DNA of 64,000 nucleotides from CBDHEY01 sp965262305 (GCA_965262305.1 CBDHEY010000004.1:1054001-1118000), one strand, 5' to 3'; positions 1 through 9,253 are shown, numbered from the stretch's first letter. Numbers and translations are program-made. The notes: a model not told the origin generated them from the letters alone.

Positions 1-1077
1 TGAGTAACAATGTACTTTGGGAATGTCAGTTGCATATTGTTTTTCTATGACAACATTTTTAAAGTTAAAAACCTCAGATTCGGCGAGCATACTAGAGCCA
101 AGTTCGATACAGTGTTCCAAAATATCTATGATCGATTCTTCTTTTTTCTCGCTTGTTCTACTTTGCGAAAAGCTAAGAAGGTTTTCGATAATTGATGATG
201 CCTGCTCTCCAAATTGAATAGAGCTTTCTAGTAGAGTTTGATTCTCGTTAGGCGTGTTGACATTTTTTTCCTGCCTTAATAGCGCTTTAACATTTGAAAG
301 CATTGCTTGCAGAGGAATATTAATATCGTGTGCCATAGTTGACGCTAGCTCACCAACGGACGTCATCTTATCACGTTGAATGAGCATTTTTTCTGCGAGG
401 CTTCTTTGCGTGATATCTTCGATAATGATTACAACACCATCGTTGTCGGTAAGTGGATAAATACTTATGTCGAAATAGTATTTTCCTCTTTGGCTATGCT
501 TAATCTCTTTTGGTTTTTCTGATCCGAGTACCGTATTTACTTGATCTTGTGCAATGGTAATTGACGGATAGGCCTCCCATAAATTTCTTCCTAGAGCCTG
601 CTCACTTGATATTCCTGTAACTTTCTCGGCGGTATGATTCCAGTGCGTAATATCATATTTTTCGTTTAAGCAAATAAGCATTGATGGCATTGAAGTGAGA
701 ATGCTCTTCATATAATTTTGTGAAGAGAAAAGTCGAGAAGAGGTTTCTTTATGCTGTTCGATTTCTCCTTCTAATAGTCTATTCGCTTTTTGCAAGAGAC
801 GGTTTGATTGTTTTAGGTTTTCGGTTCGTTCCAATACTTTATCTTCTAGTCCCTTTTTGATTTCGCGAAGCTCTAGGTTTCTCGCTCTTAATTTAAATTG
901 GCTAACAGTAAGACTTATCAACGTAATTGTGAGAAGAACAATGAAAACTGAACCAGTAAAGTTTGCAATATTTTGCCATTTAGTTTTACCTCTTTCGTCT
1001 TTAAATACATCAAGTATTGAGGCGTCGACAATTTCACTAGCGAAAATAAATATTAGTATTGTGATTATGATTTTCAT
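1..1077 (-). CDS. PAS sensor histidine kinase, 3' end cut off by the window
   Basis: The reverse strand is open from an ATG at 1077 to the window edge (359 codons, no stop), so the C-terminal ATPase domain lies outside. Residues 1-19 look like a signal peptide and 40-59 like a membrane helix, followed by a coiled coil to about residue 115. A PAS domain (about 125-245) leads into a HisKA box with AHDINIPLQ, where His250 is the expected phosphoacceptor. This is the dimerisation/phosphotransfer half of a membrane sensor kinase; the ligand is unknown. It starts 11 bases after the stop of the GT39 gene upstream on the same strand, so the two are probably co-transcribed. The ATPase half is inferred from the family, not seen. 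Confidence 0.85.
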   Translation of the reverse strand, partial: MKIIITILIFIFASEIVDASILDVFKDERGKTKWQNIANFTGSVFIVLLTITLISLTVSQFKLRARNLELREIKKGLEDKVLERTENLKQSNRLLQKANRLLEGEIEQHKETSSRLFSSQNYMKSILTSMPSMLICLNEKYDITHWNHTAEKVTGISSEQALGRNLWEAYPSITIAQDQVNTVLGSEKPKEIKHSQRGKYYFDISIYPLTDNDGVVIIIEDITQRSLAEKMLIQRDKMTSVGELASTMAHDINIPLQAMLSNVKALLRQEKNVNTPNENQTLLESSIQFGEQASSIIENLLSFSQSRTSEKKEESIIDILEHCIELGSSMLAESEVFNFKNVVIEKQYATDIPKVHCYS

Positions 1078-1088
1078 TCTATTTTTCT

Positions 1089-2624
1089 TTAGTTTTCGTT
1101 AATCTGTATTGAGCTTTGATTTGCACTTGCTTCTTTTGAATATCCTAAAAATGTAGTAACTCTGTATAAATGCACGTTTCTTTTAATCTTCTCAGATAAT
1201 TTGTGTTCAAAATAGCCTAAGTATTCATTCTCTTTAAAACGACTTAGTAGTTCGGGGTTTTGATATTTACTTAACACTAAAAAGCTATATTTGTTTATAT
1301 TCTCGACTTGCTCCAAATTGTTTTTCAAGTCGTAGTGATTGTCAATATGGGTTTCTTTATTTGGGTTCCAGTACACGAGATTTGGAAATTCAATGTCTAG
1401 GTAAAAGCCAATGTATGCCAACATATCGCGGTGAGGACTTAAGATTTTTTGATCTTTAGGTAAAGTATGTAAGGGTGTAATCTTATCAGCCAATTGCTGC
1501 CAGCCGCTCAGCCTAAAATATGGAGAGTTTTTCTTTGTTTGCTCTATGGAAGCAGCTTCTAAAAAGACTGGCCAATGATAAAAGATTGATAGCAGGGCAA
1601 GGTGTAATGATATTGAAATTGCGATAAGTTTTGCTCGAAATTGTATGGCGGCGGTAGCGGCTAAAACGCTTGCGCCAATTAAAAATGGGCCTGCCCAGTT
1701 TGCAAATGCTCGCGATAAAAGTGCTTGAAATCCAATAATTACCAGAATTGGTAAGGTCGCCCAGATTATCAACAATAAATAACGCTTACTTTTAAAAGCG
1801 TCAACCAAGGTTTTGTGTTTCTTTATTATTGCGAAAGACCAAAAGATGCCAAATATAAGAACTTGGGTAAGTAAGAAAACGACAAGAGCCACTGGATCTA
1901 GTAGCGGGCCGTCGAGTTTTGCGATTTCTTTTGTATGATTAAAAGCAATGAAATCGAATTGTAAATTCCAGAGTATATTAGGAAGGAATGTGACAATAGA
2001 GATTAAAACACTTACCCATGCTCTAGCGTTTAAGAACAGATTCCGTTGGTCGCCAAAAAAGGCAAATAATAAAAACCCAATGGGCAAGGCCGCAAATGTA
2101 TATTTGCTTAGCATTCCCAATCCCATTGTAAATCCTAGTAATACCCATGAAAGCCATTTATTTGTTTCTAAACAATTGATAAATATGTACAAGCTGAGCG
2201 TCCAGAAAAAGAACAATGGTGTATCCGTCGTAATAAATAAGCTGTTGAAGCCAACAAGGAGCGTTGTAGAAAAGATGAAACTGGCTAAAACGGGCACTAA
2301 TGGATGATGGGTTGTCTTTCTGGATATTAGAAATATTAGCCAAGCGGTAAAGGCATAAAATAAAGGTGATAAGAGTTTTACACTAAATTCGTAAGTTCCA
2401 AAAATCGAGGTTGCAACAAATATGAACCAGGCAACCATTGGGGGTTTTGAATAATAGCCCCAACTTAGGTCTTGCGCCCAATGAACATAATAAGCTTCAT
2501 CATAAAACAATCCCATGTGCCCCTGAAGTAGGGTTAACATTCGATATGTTGTGATAAACACGAGCCATATAATAAGGATGTTGTGTGGAGCAAGGGGGAG
2601 GGTGTAGCCTGAGTTTTGTTTCAC
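1089..2624 (-). CDS. GT39-family (ArnT/PMT_2-like) membrane glycosyltransferase
   Basis: A 511-aa polytopic membrane protein. The first periplasmic loop carries the acidic motif FYDEAYY (Asp42-Glu43) and then YYSKPPM, the signature of the GT39 / dolichyl-phosphate-mannose mannosyltransferase group that includes ArnT. These enzymes move a sugar from a polyprenyl-phosphate donor onto lipid A or another envelope acceptor on the periplasmic face. The predicted start is GTG at 2624 with no clear Shine-Dalgarno; it is kept because the first membrane helix (about residues 15-33) must be included. It faces away from a second GT39 gene across a 190-bp divergent region. The actual sugar and acceptor cannot be told from sequence. 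Confidence 0.85.
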   Translation of the reverse strand: MKQNSGYTLPLAPHNILIIWLVFITTYRMLTLLQGHMGLFYDEAYYVHWAQDLSWGYYSKPPMVAWFIFVATSIFGTYEFSVKLLSPLFYAFTAWLIFLISRKTTHHPLVPVLASFIFSTTLLVGFNSLFITTDTPLFFFWTLSLYIFINCLETNKWLSWVLLGFTMGLGMLSKYTFAALPIGFLLFAFFGDQRNLFLNARAWVSVLISIVTFLPNILWNLQFDFIAFNHTKEIAKLDGPLLDPVALVVFLLTQVLIFGIFWSFAIIKKHKTLVDAFKSKRYLLLIIWATLPILVIIGFQALLSRAFANWAGPFLIGASVLAATAAIQFRAKLIAISISLHLALLSIFYHWPVFLEAASIEQTKKNSPYFRLSGWQQLADKITPLHTLPKDQKILSPHRDMLAYIGFYLDIEFPNLVYWNPNKETHIDNHYDLKNNLEQVENINKYSFLVLSKYQNPELLSRFKENEYLGYFEHKLSEKIKRNVHLYRVTTFLGYSKEASANQSSIQINEN

Positions 2625-2790
2625 AAGAGGGCGTCGTTAAATAGAATTGTTGATGAAGGTTCGATGAAAAGCGGCAAATTATACCAGTATTAAATAAAAT
2701 GATCCGTATGCTTATGGATAGCTATACCTATTGTTTCTCGTTGTCAGCGTCATGATCTTATGATCTAGGTGTAATTTATATATTTGTTGA

Positions 2791-2796
2791 TATAAT
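2791..2796 (+). promoter_or_regulatory. possible -10 element (TATAAT)
   Basis: A perfect TATAAT lies in the divergent region upstream of the GT39-PAP2-GT2 cluster. No good -35 is found 16-18 bases upstream. If used, transcription would begin near 2803, only about 9 bases before the TTG at 2812, which would favour a later start codon for the gene. Confidence 0.3.
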
Positions 2797-2811
2797 GCGC
2801 AACCTTGCGAT

Positions 2812-4521
2812 TTGAGGCCGGCGAATCCTGTCTTCCTTTGCTGTGTCATTTGTATATTTATTAAACTCAATTTTACTCAATTAAGCATTTTTAAGTCATT
2901 CTCTTTGAAATTGGATATTTATTCGCCAAAAGCATTTAATAATGCTGCTCTCCTTGTCGTCGTGACCATCATTAGTGTTGTTGGTTTATCGCCGTTTTTA
3001 CCTCTCTTTGATTTGGATGAAGGAGCTTTTTCTGAAGCCACAAGAGAAATGCTCGAGAGTGGGAATTGGGTGTCAACGTTTCTTAATGGTGAACCTCGCC
3101 ATGACAAGCCGATTTTAATCTATTGGCTTCAAGCGATTTCAGTCAAGGCTTTTGGGGTTCATCCTTTTTCGTTTCGTTTACCCTCAATAATTTGCGCATT
3201 TGCTTGGATTTGGTTGATATACCGCTTTACTTGCGAATATGTATCTACTCAAGCTGGAGCATTGAGTGTCTGGCTTATTAGTTGCTGCTGGCTTAGTACG
3301 ATTATCTTTAAAGCGGCAATTGCCGACGCGCTACTTAATCTTATTCTTTGTGCCACTTTTTTTGAAATTTATCGTTATTCGGTATCTCCCAGTTCGAAAA
3401 AACTATGGTTGATTGGCGCACTTTTGGGGCTAGGGTTTTTAACAAAAGGCCCGATTGCACTTGTTTTGCCCGCGGTTTCGTCTCTAATTGCATATGTCCT
3501 TTGTGGTCGTACACGAGACTGGTTGTTAGTTGTATTTCATCCATTTATTTGGTTAATGTTCATAGTGATTATTTTGCCTTGGCATGTTGCTGTGTATTTA
3601 GATCAAGGATTGGAGTTCTTCAAGGGGTTTTATTTGGGCCATAATCTCGGACGATTTAGCGATACCATGGAAAGTCATGGCGGTAGTGTTTTTTATTATG
3701 TTTTGATGCTGCCACTTATCTTATTACCCTTTAGTCGTTTATTTTTTGTCGATCTTAAAGAGCTTGTTTCGAGTTTACGCGGTGGAGAAAATAACCTTTT
3801 CGATGCTTTAATGTGGTCCTGGTTTTTCATTACTTTTGTGATTTTTTCTTTGTCTCAAACGCAATTGCCACACTACTTGCTATATGGTTTAACACCTATC
3901 TTTATTCTTCTTTCACGCCGTATAGCGCGAGATGGAGTTCAAGTATTTGATTTACTACTTGGTGTATTCTTCATAATTCTATTTGCTTTAGTACCACTTC
4001 TTGCCAATTTCGCCATATCAAGTATTCCAAAAGCTTTTGACCGGGCTGTTGTTGAATTATTGGTGAACAACTACTTTTCAGGTTTTTACATTGTAAGTAT
4101 TGCGCTAATCGTTTTTGCAGGTATTTTGGTATTTCTACAGAAAATACCGCTGCTTAATAGAACACTCACGGCTAGCTTTCTGATTGTATTTAGTTTTAAT
4201 TTTTTGTTGGCACCATTGATCGCTGGTGCTCAGCAAGAACCTGTTCGTCGGGCAGCAAAGTCAATTTATGGTACCGATAGAGATGTTATCGCCTATCGTA
4301 TCGATATGCCGAGTTTTAGTGTTTATATGAATCGAATTATACCTAAGTCCGAGCCAGAGCCTGGCCAAATCGTTTATACCCGCGTTGATAAGGTAGATAA
4401 GTTACTGGGTTTAGATAAACAAATTGTGCCCGAATTACTCTATCAGCAAGGTGGTATAGCTCTTTATCAATATGGTTTACCGGGCAGTGAAAAAGAGCAA
4501 GGTGTCGAAAATGTTAAATAA
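2812..4521 (+). CDS. GT39-family membrane glycosyltransferase
   Basis: A polytopic membrane protein of up to 569 aa with the GT39 first-loop motif FDLDEGAFSEATREM (Asp69-Glu70 in this numbering) followed by HDKPILIYW, typical of ArnT-like sugar transferases that use polyprenyl-phosphate-linked donors. Start choice is open. No ATG precedes the motif in frame; TTG at 2812 gives the longest form, while TTG at 2905 or 2911 would remove about 31-33 residues and leave the first helix (ALLVVVTIISVVGLSPFLPL) intact. It heads a same-strand run of PAP2, flippase-like, GT2 and PAP2 genes, and overlaps the next gene by 11 bases, so translation is probably coupled. Role by inference: envelope lipid glycosylation. 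Confidence 0.85.
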   Translation: MRPANPVFLCCVICIFIKLNFTQLSIFKSFSLKLDIYSPKAFNNAALLVVVTIISVVGLSPFLPLFDLDEGAFSEATREMLESGNWVSTFLNGEPRHDKPILIYWLQAISVKAFGVHPFSFRLPSIICAFAWIWLIYRFTCEYVSTQAGALSVWLISCCWLSTIIFKAAIADALLNLILCATFFEIYRYSVSPSSKKLWLIGALLGLGFLTKGPIALVLPAVSSLIAYVLCGRTRDWLLVVFHPFIWLMFIVIILPWHVAVYLDQGLEFFKGFYLGHNLGRFSDTMESHGGSVFYYVLMLPLILLPFSRLFFVDLKELVSSLRGGENNLFDALMWSWFFITFVIFSLSQTQLPHYLLYGLTPIFILLSRRIARDGVQVFDLLLGVFFIILFALVPLLANFAISSIPKAFDRAVVELLVNNYFSGFYIVSIALIVFAGILVFLQKIPLLNRTLTASFLIVFSFNFLLAPLIAGAQQEPVRRAAKSIYGTDRDVIAYRIDMPSFSVYMNRIIPKSEPEPGQIVYTRVDKVDKLLGLDKQIVPELLYQQGGIALYQYGLPGSEKEQGVENVK

Positions 4522-5353
4522 ACCCATTAGCCAAGCGGGTGTTTTGTCTAATGTTCAAAATTACTTTAATAATTCCCTGGCTTTTTGGGATAGTCAAAAA
4601 TATTTTGATTCAGTATTGCTTATTATTGCGAGCATTCTTTTTGTCTGTGGTGTTTTGTTATATTTGATCGATGGATTACACACGGCATTTTTTCCGTTGC
4701 ACAATTTAGGGCAACAAATTTTTCCGAATGTGATTTGGGCTCATATTACCTTTGTTGGTGATACGGTTGTCGCCTTGACCTTTGCATTAATTTTATGTGT
4801 ACGATTCCCTCGGTTGACGATTGCTATTTTATTTTCAGCTTTAATTGGTACATTGATAATTCATGGATTAAAAAACTTCTTTGCAACCCCAAGGCCGCCG
4901 GGCGTTTTTGAGGAAGGTGCGATTAATATTATTGGTCCTGCATTCAAACGCAACAGTCTTCCTTCGGGTCATACCGCTACGGCATTTATTTTAGCTGGTC
5001 TTGTGGTTCGGTGCGCATCGAATGTTTATTCAAAAATAGCTATTTTATTTATTGCTTGCTTGATTGGATGGTCACGCGTTGTATGCGGTGTTCATTGGCC
5101 AGTTGACGTATTGATTGGGGCTTCTTTAGGGCTTTTGTCTGCCTGGATAGGGCTATTCATTTCAGACAAAATAAGGCTAAACATTTGGTGGTATTTCTCA
5201 ATTTCGATGATTTTATTACTAGCTGCTATTATGCTATTTGGTTTTGATGGAGGGTTTGTTTCCACTATCTTGTTGGCTCGTGTTTTATCTTTTGTTGCAA
5301 TAGCCTATTGGGTAGTATTCTGGGGTAAGCGTCTTTATGAATTTCGTCAATAA
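4511..5353 (+). CDS. PAP2-family membrane phosphatase
   Basis: A 280-aa membrane protein with the three PAP2/acid-phosphatase motifs in order: KNFFATPRPPG, PSGHTATAF and SRVVCGVHWPVDVL (catalytic His pair). Family members remove phosphate from undecaprenyl pyrophosphate, lipid A or phosphatidylglycerol-phosphate at the membrane. An in-frame start upstream (4472) exists, but ATG 4511 is preferred because AAGGTG sits 7 bases before it. It overlaps the GT39 stop by 11 bases. In this cluster it may recycle the polyprenyl carrier used by the neighbouring transferases; that is inference from context. Confidence 0.88.
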   Translation: MLNKPISQAGVLSNVQNYFNNSLAFWDSQKYFDSVLLIIASILFVCGVLLYLIDGLHTAFFPLHNLGQQIFPNVIWAHITFVGDTVVALTFALILCVRFPRLTIAILFSALIGTLIIHGLKNFFATPRPPGVFEEGAINIIGPAFKRNSLPSGHTATAFILAGLVVRCASNVYSKIAILFIACLIGWSRVVCGVHWPVDVLIGASLGLLSAWIGLFISDKIRLNIWWYFSISMILLLAAIMLFGFDGGFVSTILLARVLSFVAIAYWVVFWGKRLYEFRQ

Positions 5354-5376
5354 ATATAAAGGATTGTAGGCGAATC

Positions 5377-6276
5377 ATGTCACGATTAATTCGCTGGTTT
5401 ATTGCTGCTGCTATATTTCTAGCCGTTATTGTATGGGTTGAAATTGAGTTGTCTTGGCGTAGCGTTTTACTTGCGTGGTCAAACGTATCTGCAGTTAGTC
5501 TTATTGGTCTCACGATTGTTACATTTCTCAGTTATTTTTTACGGGCATATCGAGTTTATTTCTATTTTGACCGAGATAATAATCATAGCCTTCTCCTCTA
5601 CTGTCGAATTAGCCTCTTCCATAATGCTTGGAATAACTTCTTGCCTATGCGGCTAGGAGAAGCATCTTTTCCTATTATGATGAAACAAGCCTTTGATTGC
5701 TCTATTGTAAAAAGTAGTGCGGGGTTATTATGGATTCGTTTGATGGACCTTCACTGGTTACTCGTGTTGTTATTTTCTATAGGCGCTATCCAGCTCAATG
5801 TGTTCTTTGTCTTCGCAATTATTGGGCTGATCGTCGCTCCTCTTGTTGCATGGCGGTATATTGGTTTTATCTCTATTGAATGGTCTTTGATGCAAAAAAT
5901 AATGAATACCTTATCAAAAAATAGCCCCGGTAGTTTCGTGATCGCTCTAAAGCTCTATATACTTACGGCCATTATTTGGATTGCAAAACTTAGTGCTTTG
6001 ACTGTCATCATGCTAAGTTTCATTGATTTGCCTTCGCTAGAGGGGGTATTTGCTGTTATTTTTGCTGATCTTAGCAGTGTACTACCGATTCACGGATTGG
6101 CTGGAAGTGGAACATATGAAGCGGCTATGCTGGCTGCACTTTTGCCCCTTGGTGCGGAGTATGAGGCAGTTTTGACGGCCGCCATCAATGTCCATATTTA
6201 TATCTTGGTAACGACGCTTTTGGCTGTACCCCTCGCGATCTTATTGCCTCGTAGAACAACTAATAAACAAAATTAA
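5377..6276 (+). CDS. LPG-synthase-type (UPF0104/YbhN-like) membrane flippase-like protein
   Basis: A 299-aa protein with about eight hydrophobic segments. The conserved pattern NAWNNFLPMRLGEASFP near residue 90 and the late IHGLAGSGTYEAAM segment match the lysylphosphatidylglycerol-synthase transmembrane / flippase-like family (COG0392). It has no aminoacyl-transfer domain, so it is not a full MprF. It sits between a PAP2 phosphatase and a polyprenyl-phosphate GT2, which suggests movement of a lipid-linked sugar or phospholipid across the inner membrane. Substrate unknown. An upstream AAAGGA is rather far from the ATG. Confidence 0.8.
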   Translation: MSRLIRWFIAAAIFLAVIVWVEIELSWRSVLLAWSNVSAVSLIGLTIVTFLSYFLRAYRVYFYFDRDNNHSLLLYCRISLFHNAWNNFLPMRLGEASFPIMMKQAFDCSIVKSSAGLLWIRLMDLHWLLVLLFSIGAIQLNVFFVFAIIGLIVAPLVAWRYIGFISIEWSLMQKIMNTLSKNSPGSFVIALKLYILTAIIWIAKLSALTVIMLSFIDLPSLEGVFAVIFADLSSVLPIHGLAGSGTYEAAMLAALLPLGAEYEAVLTAAINVHIYILVTTLLAVPLAILLPRRTTNKQN

Positions 6277-6291
6277 ATTAAAATTTAAATT

Positions 6292-7368
6292 ATGAGCGAC
6301 CTTATGTCTCAAGATTACCCATCTATCTCTCTCGTTATTCCCATGTATAAAGAAGAGGACAACGCAAAACTTCTCGTTGAGCGTGTCCATGAAGGCATGG
6401 CCAGCTATCCAGGCGTATGGGAAGTAATTTGTGTGGATGATGGCAGCCCTGATCAAACGATAGCCCGGTTGCACGACGCACAAAACGAGTATGGGCGGCA
6501 TCTACGCGTTGTAGAGTTGCAAAGAAATTACGGCCAAACAGCGGCGATGCAGGCGGGTATAGATGCGGCAAGAGGACAGCTTATTGCAACAATGGATGGT
6601 GATTTGCAAAACGATCCTATGGATATTCCGAGGATGGTAGAAGAGCTTCTTGAACGCGATTTGGATCTCTTGCAGGGGTGGAGAAAAGATCGTCAAGATG
6701 CCGCGATTAAACGAAAGCTGCCATCTAAGATTGCCAATCGCATAATCGCTAAAGTCACGGGCGTAATGTTGCATGACTATGGGTGTAGTTTAAAAGTGTA
6801 CCGCGCGAGTGTACTAAAACAGGTTAGGCTATTTGGCGAAATGCATAGATTCATACCTGTTTGGGTGGCGGGAGTGACTTCTCCACACCGAATTGGAGAG
6901 ACGGTCGTTACGCATCATGCTCGACAGTTTGGTGAATCTAAATACGGGATTAGTCGCACCTTTAGAGTTATTATTGACCTCTTGTCTGTGTTTTTCTTTT
7001 TACGTTATCGCGCAAAACCTGGCCACTTTTTTGGTTCCATAGGCCTAGGTTTAGGTTTTTTGGGAACCCTAATTTTAACTTGGTTGGGGTTTGTAAAATT
7101 TGTTTTAGGCGAAGATATTGGTAACCGTCCACTGCTTATAGCAGGTATTTTTCTTGTGATTATGGCTCTCCAATTTATTACCACTGGTGTTTTATCCGAA
7201 ATGTTAAGTCGAATATTCTTTCAAGGCACCGACGGGAAAAACTATGTTGTAAGGGATAACGCTGAGCGAGATGAAGATGAATCTTGGTATAGTAATCCTG
7301 GGTCCACGAATGCGGCTCCCGAAGCGGAAGAGCAGGGTCAAGTAGATGGTGATGAAATAAGTGTATAG
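6292..7368 (+). CDS. GT2 polyprenyl-phosphate glycosyltransferase (DPM1/ArnC-like)
   Basis: A 358-aa protein. The GT-A domain (about residues 12-230) shows ISLVIPMYKEEDNAKLL, VDDGSPDQT and the metal-binding TMDGDLQNDP, then LQGWRKDRQD and DYGCSLKVYR, all typical of DPM1/ArnC/GtrB enzymes that load a sugar onto undecaprenyl phosphate on the cytoplasmic face. Two C-terminal membrane helices (about 245-270 and 280-305) anchor it; the tail is acidic and low complexity. It probably makes the lipid-linked donor used by the adjacent GT39 enzymes. Which sugar is unknown. Start ATG 6292 lies 15 bases after the previous stop; an alternative ATG is four codons downstream. Confidence 0.9.
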   Translation: MSDLMSQDYPSISLVIPMYKEEDNAKLLVERVHEGMASYPGVWEVICVDDGSPDQTIARLHDAQNEYGRHLRVVELQRNYGQTAAMQAGIDAARGQLIATMDGDLQNDPMDIPRMVEELLERDLDLLQGWRKDRQDAAIKRKLPSKIANRIIAKVTGVMLHDYGCSLKVYRASVLKQVRLFGEMHRFIPVWVAGVTSPHRIGETVVTHHARQFGESKYGISRTFRVIIDLLSVFFFLRYRAKPGHFFGSIGLGLGFLGTLILTWLGFVKFVLGEDIGNRPLLIAGIFLVIMALQFITTGVLSEMLSRIFFQGTDGKNYVVRDNAERDEDESWYSNPGSTNAAPEAEEQGQVDGDEISV

Positions 7369-7416
7369 ATTATTGACAGCAGTGCGGATTAATTAGCCGG
7401 TTTGTCTTTGTAGAAT

Positions 7417-8142
7417 ATGTCGTTTTCTTTAAAAAAAACTGTGAAATTAAGATACGTAGACATAGTGTTGTTTATACTCTGCTGCGTCATATTTATTGTT
7501 TTTCCTAATCTTGATCTCGCGACCGCAAGATTTTTTTATGATGATATTCAATCGGACTTTGTTGCAAAACAATATCCCTGGATGGAATTTATCTACTGGT
7601 TGTTTGCGAAGATAAAATTTCTGTTACTACCGCTGTTGATTGGCTTGGCAATTTTTTTCTATCGTAAGAATCGTCATGGCCCAGCGAGTAAAAAGTGGCT
7701 TTACACATTTTTACTTTGTTCTTTGATTTGTGGTCCTGGCATATTGGTTAACGTGATTTTAAAAGATAACTCTATTGGGCGAGCTAGACCTGTCCATATT
7801 GTTGAGTTTGGTGGTGAAAAAACGTTTACACGAGCATTCGAATACTCAGGTCAGTGCCGAAAAAACTGCTCTTTTGTGAGTGGTCATGCTGCCATGGGCT
7901 TCTTTTTTATTGGTCTTGGGTGGGTTTTTAACAGCCGTATTGCTTTTTACCTTGGATTTGTAATTGGCATTGTTGTCGGTGGTGTCAGGGTTGTTCAAGG
8001 AGGCCACTTTTTGAGTGATGTTGTGTTGGGTTTCTGGGCAGTTTACTTCGTTAATATGGCGTTGGCCTATTGGTTTGGTCTTGTAAGTCCTAGGGATTTC
8101 ATTTTTGGGGTTGCAGAAAAGCACCAGCCTCTACTACCTTAA
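7417..8142 (+). CDS. PAP2-family phosphatase (lipid A phosphatase-like)
   Basis: A 241-aa membrane protein with PAP2 motifs KDNSIGRARP, SFVSGHAAMG and VRVVQGGHFLSDVVLG. The spacing and the extended loop with CRKNC between motifs 1 and 2 are like LpxE/LpxF/LpxT-related phosphatases, which act on lipid A or undecaprenyl pyrophosphate at the periplasmic face. It is the second PAP2 gene in this cluster and closes the same-strand run, 48 bases after the GT2 gene. Two PAP2 enzymes in one cluster suggest separate jobs, one for carrier recycling and one for lipid A dephosphorylation, but the sequence does not decide this. Confidence 0.88.
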   Translation: MSFSLKKTVKLRYVDIVLFILCCVIFIVFPNLDLATARFFYDDIQSDFVAKQYPWMEFIYWLFAKIKFLLLPLLIGLAIFFYRKNRHGPASKKWLYTFLLCSLICGPGILVNVILKDNSIGRARPVHIVEFGGEKTFTRAFEYSGQCRKNCSFVSGHAAMGFFFIGLGWVFNSRIAFYLGFVIGIVVGGVRVVQGGHFLSDVVLGFWAVYFVNMALAYWFGLVSPRDFIFGVAEKHQPLLP

Positions 8143-8483
8143 TAAAAGCGCCTTAAAAAATGTGTAAAAAAGAGCTGCTTTTCTCTAATAATTTTATATT
8201 TAAGGTTTTGATAATCTATATCTAGGCCAGTTTTTTTTAAGCTTAATAATCGCTATTAAAAAATTTCTACTTTGTCATTAAGTATTCATAATATTTTGAT
8301 TTAGTAGGGGAAATGTGGTAAAAACATCAAACTGCATATTATTAGTGGTCAAAAAGTTAATAATTAGTACTCTGGGTTTCCCCCGTTTAGGAACAGAGAC
8401 TAGTATTGTTAATGTTAAATAAGTATTAATCGATTGCTGCTGCAATCTCATACTTAAAAGAGGTAACCGCCTTCATACATTTT

Positions 8484-8647
8484 TGTAGGGACATGAAGGA
8501 AGCACTCGGGAATTGGGTGCATCCTAGCTCAACAAATTACGATGACTTGATGCCCTCACGGGCGACAAGACGGCATTCTTCTCCGCTAAAAATAATCAAA
8601 AAAACCTTTGTAAAACCCGCTTGCCTCCATAGCAGCGGGTTTTTTTA
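8484..8647 (+). ncRNA. candidate small RNA with GGA-loop hairpin and terminator
   Basis: The 540-bp gap between the PAP2 and HNH genes has no convincing ORF but is structured. GCACTC (8502-8507) pairs with GGGTGC (8515-8520) around the loop GGGAATT, GCCC (8552-8555) pairs with GGGC (8560-8563), and an intrinsic terminator ends at 8647. GGA triplets occur at about 8309, 8390, 8489, 8498 and 8509. GGA in hairpin loops plus an intrinsic terminator is the layout of RsmY/RsmZ-type RNAs that bind CsrA/RsmA. The 5' end is a guess. It could instead be a leader or attenuator of the HNH gene. Confidence 0.35.
8612..8647 (+). terminator. intrinsic terminator
   Basis: AAAACCCGCT (8612-8621) pairs perfectly with AGCGGGTTTT (8634-8643), with a 12-base loop, and the T-run extends to 8647. 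It lies 37 bases before the HNH start and well after the PAP2 stop, so it ends either the PAP2 cluster transcript or a separate small RNA. Confidence 0.88.
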
Positions 8648-8683
8648 TGCCTGTCAAAAAGTGTCTATAGAGAGGAATATTTA

Positions 8684-9253
8684 ATGGAAGCTCAAATCCT
8701 TAGATTAAATTCCGCCGGTCAACCTATAGAATGGCTGCATTGGAAAGAATGTGTCTGTCTATTTGCTCGAGGACTGGTAGAGTGGTCGCTAGGTGGTGTG
8801 GTTAAACGTGTTCATGGTGGCCGTTCTAGAATCACGAGTACACCGACGATTATGGAATTGCCGTCTATTGTAGCTTGTGGTGGTGAACGCTTAGCTCCGG
8901 TGAGATCGAATCCGCCGCTAACGAATTCGGCGCTTTTTTACAGAGATAACTGCCAATGCTTATATTGCGGGAATTATTTTTCCTTCGATCAATTGTCACG
9001 AGACCATGTTCATCCAAGTAGTCGTGGAGGCGAAGACAAGTGGACTAATGTAGTCGCTTCATGTAAGCGTTGTAATCAACGCAAAGGCGATTCTCTGCTG
9101 GATGAAATTGATATGGAGTTACTCGCGTTACCTTATCAACCAAATCCATACGAGTATTTAGCATTGATAAACAGTACGAGAATTCGTGATGATCAAATAG
9201 AATATCTACGCCCAGCCTTTTCTAACTACTCTCCACATCGAATAATGATGTAA
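8684..9253 (+). CDS. HNH endonuclease family protein
   Basis: A 189-aa protein. The C-terminal half holds a zinc-binding HNH core: CLYCG (about residue 97), then RDHVHPSSRGGEDKWTN with the catalytic-type His, then ASCKRCNQRKGD. This matches the stand-alone HNH nucleases found as single copies in many marine Proteobacteria and Bacteroidetes. The N-terminal half (about 1-80) is a conserved non-nuclease extension. GAGG precedes the ATG by about 9 bases. It has no mobile-element neighbour, so a housekeeping or DNA-repair role is as likely as a selfish one. The target is unknown. Confidence 0.85.
   Translation: MEAQILRLNSAGQPIEWLHWKECVCLFARGLVEWSLGGVVKRVHGGRSRITSTPTIMELPSIVACGGERLAPVRSNPPLTNSALFYRDNCQCLYCGNYFSFDQLSRDHVHPSSRGGEDKWTNVVASCKRCNQRKGDSLLDEIDMELLALPYQPNPYEYLALINSTRIRDDQIEYLRPAFSNYSPHRIMM

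Noticed and set aside
8493..8684. 63-aa ORF in the PAP2-HNH gap
   Set aside because: It runs straight through a strong intrinsic terminator and its start has no ribosome-binding site; the stretch fits a non-coding RNA better.
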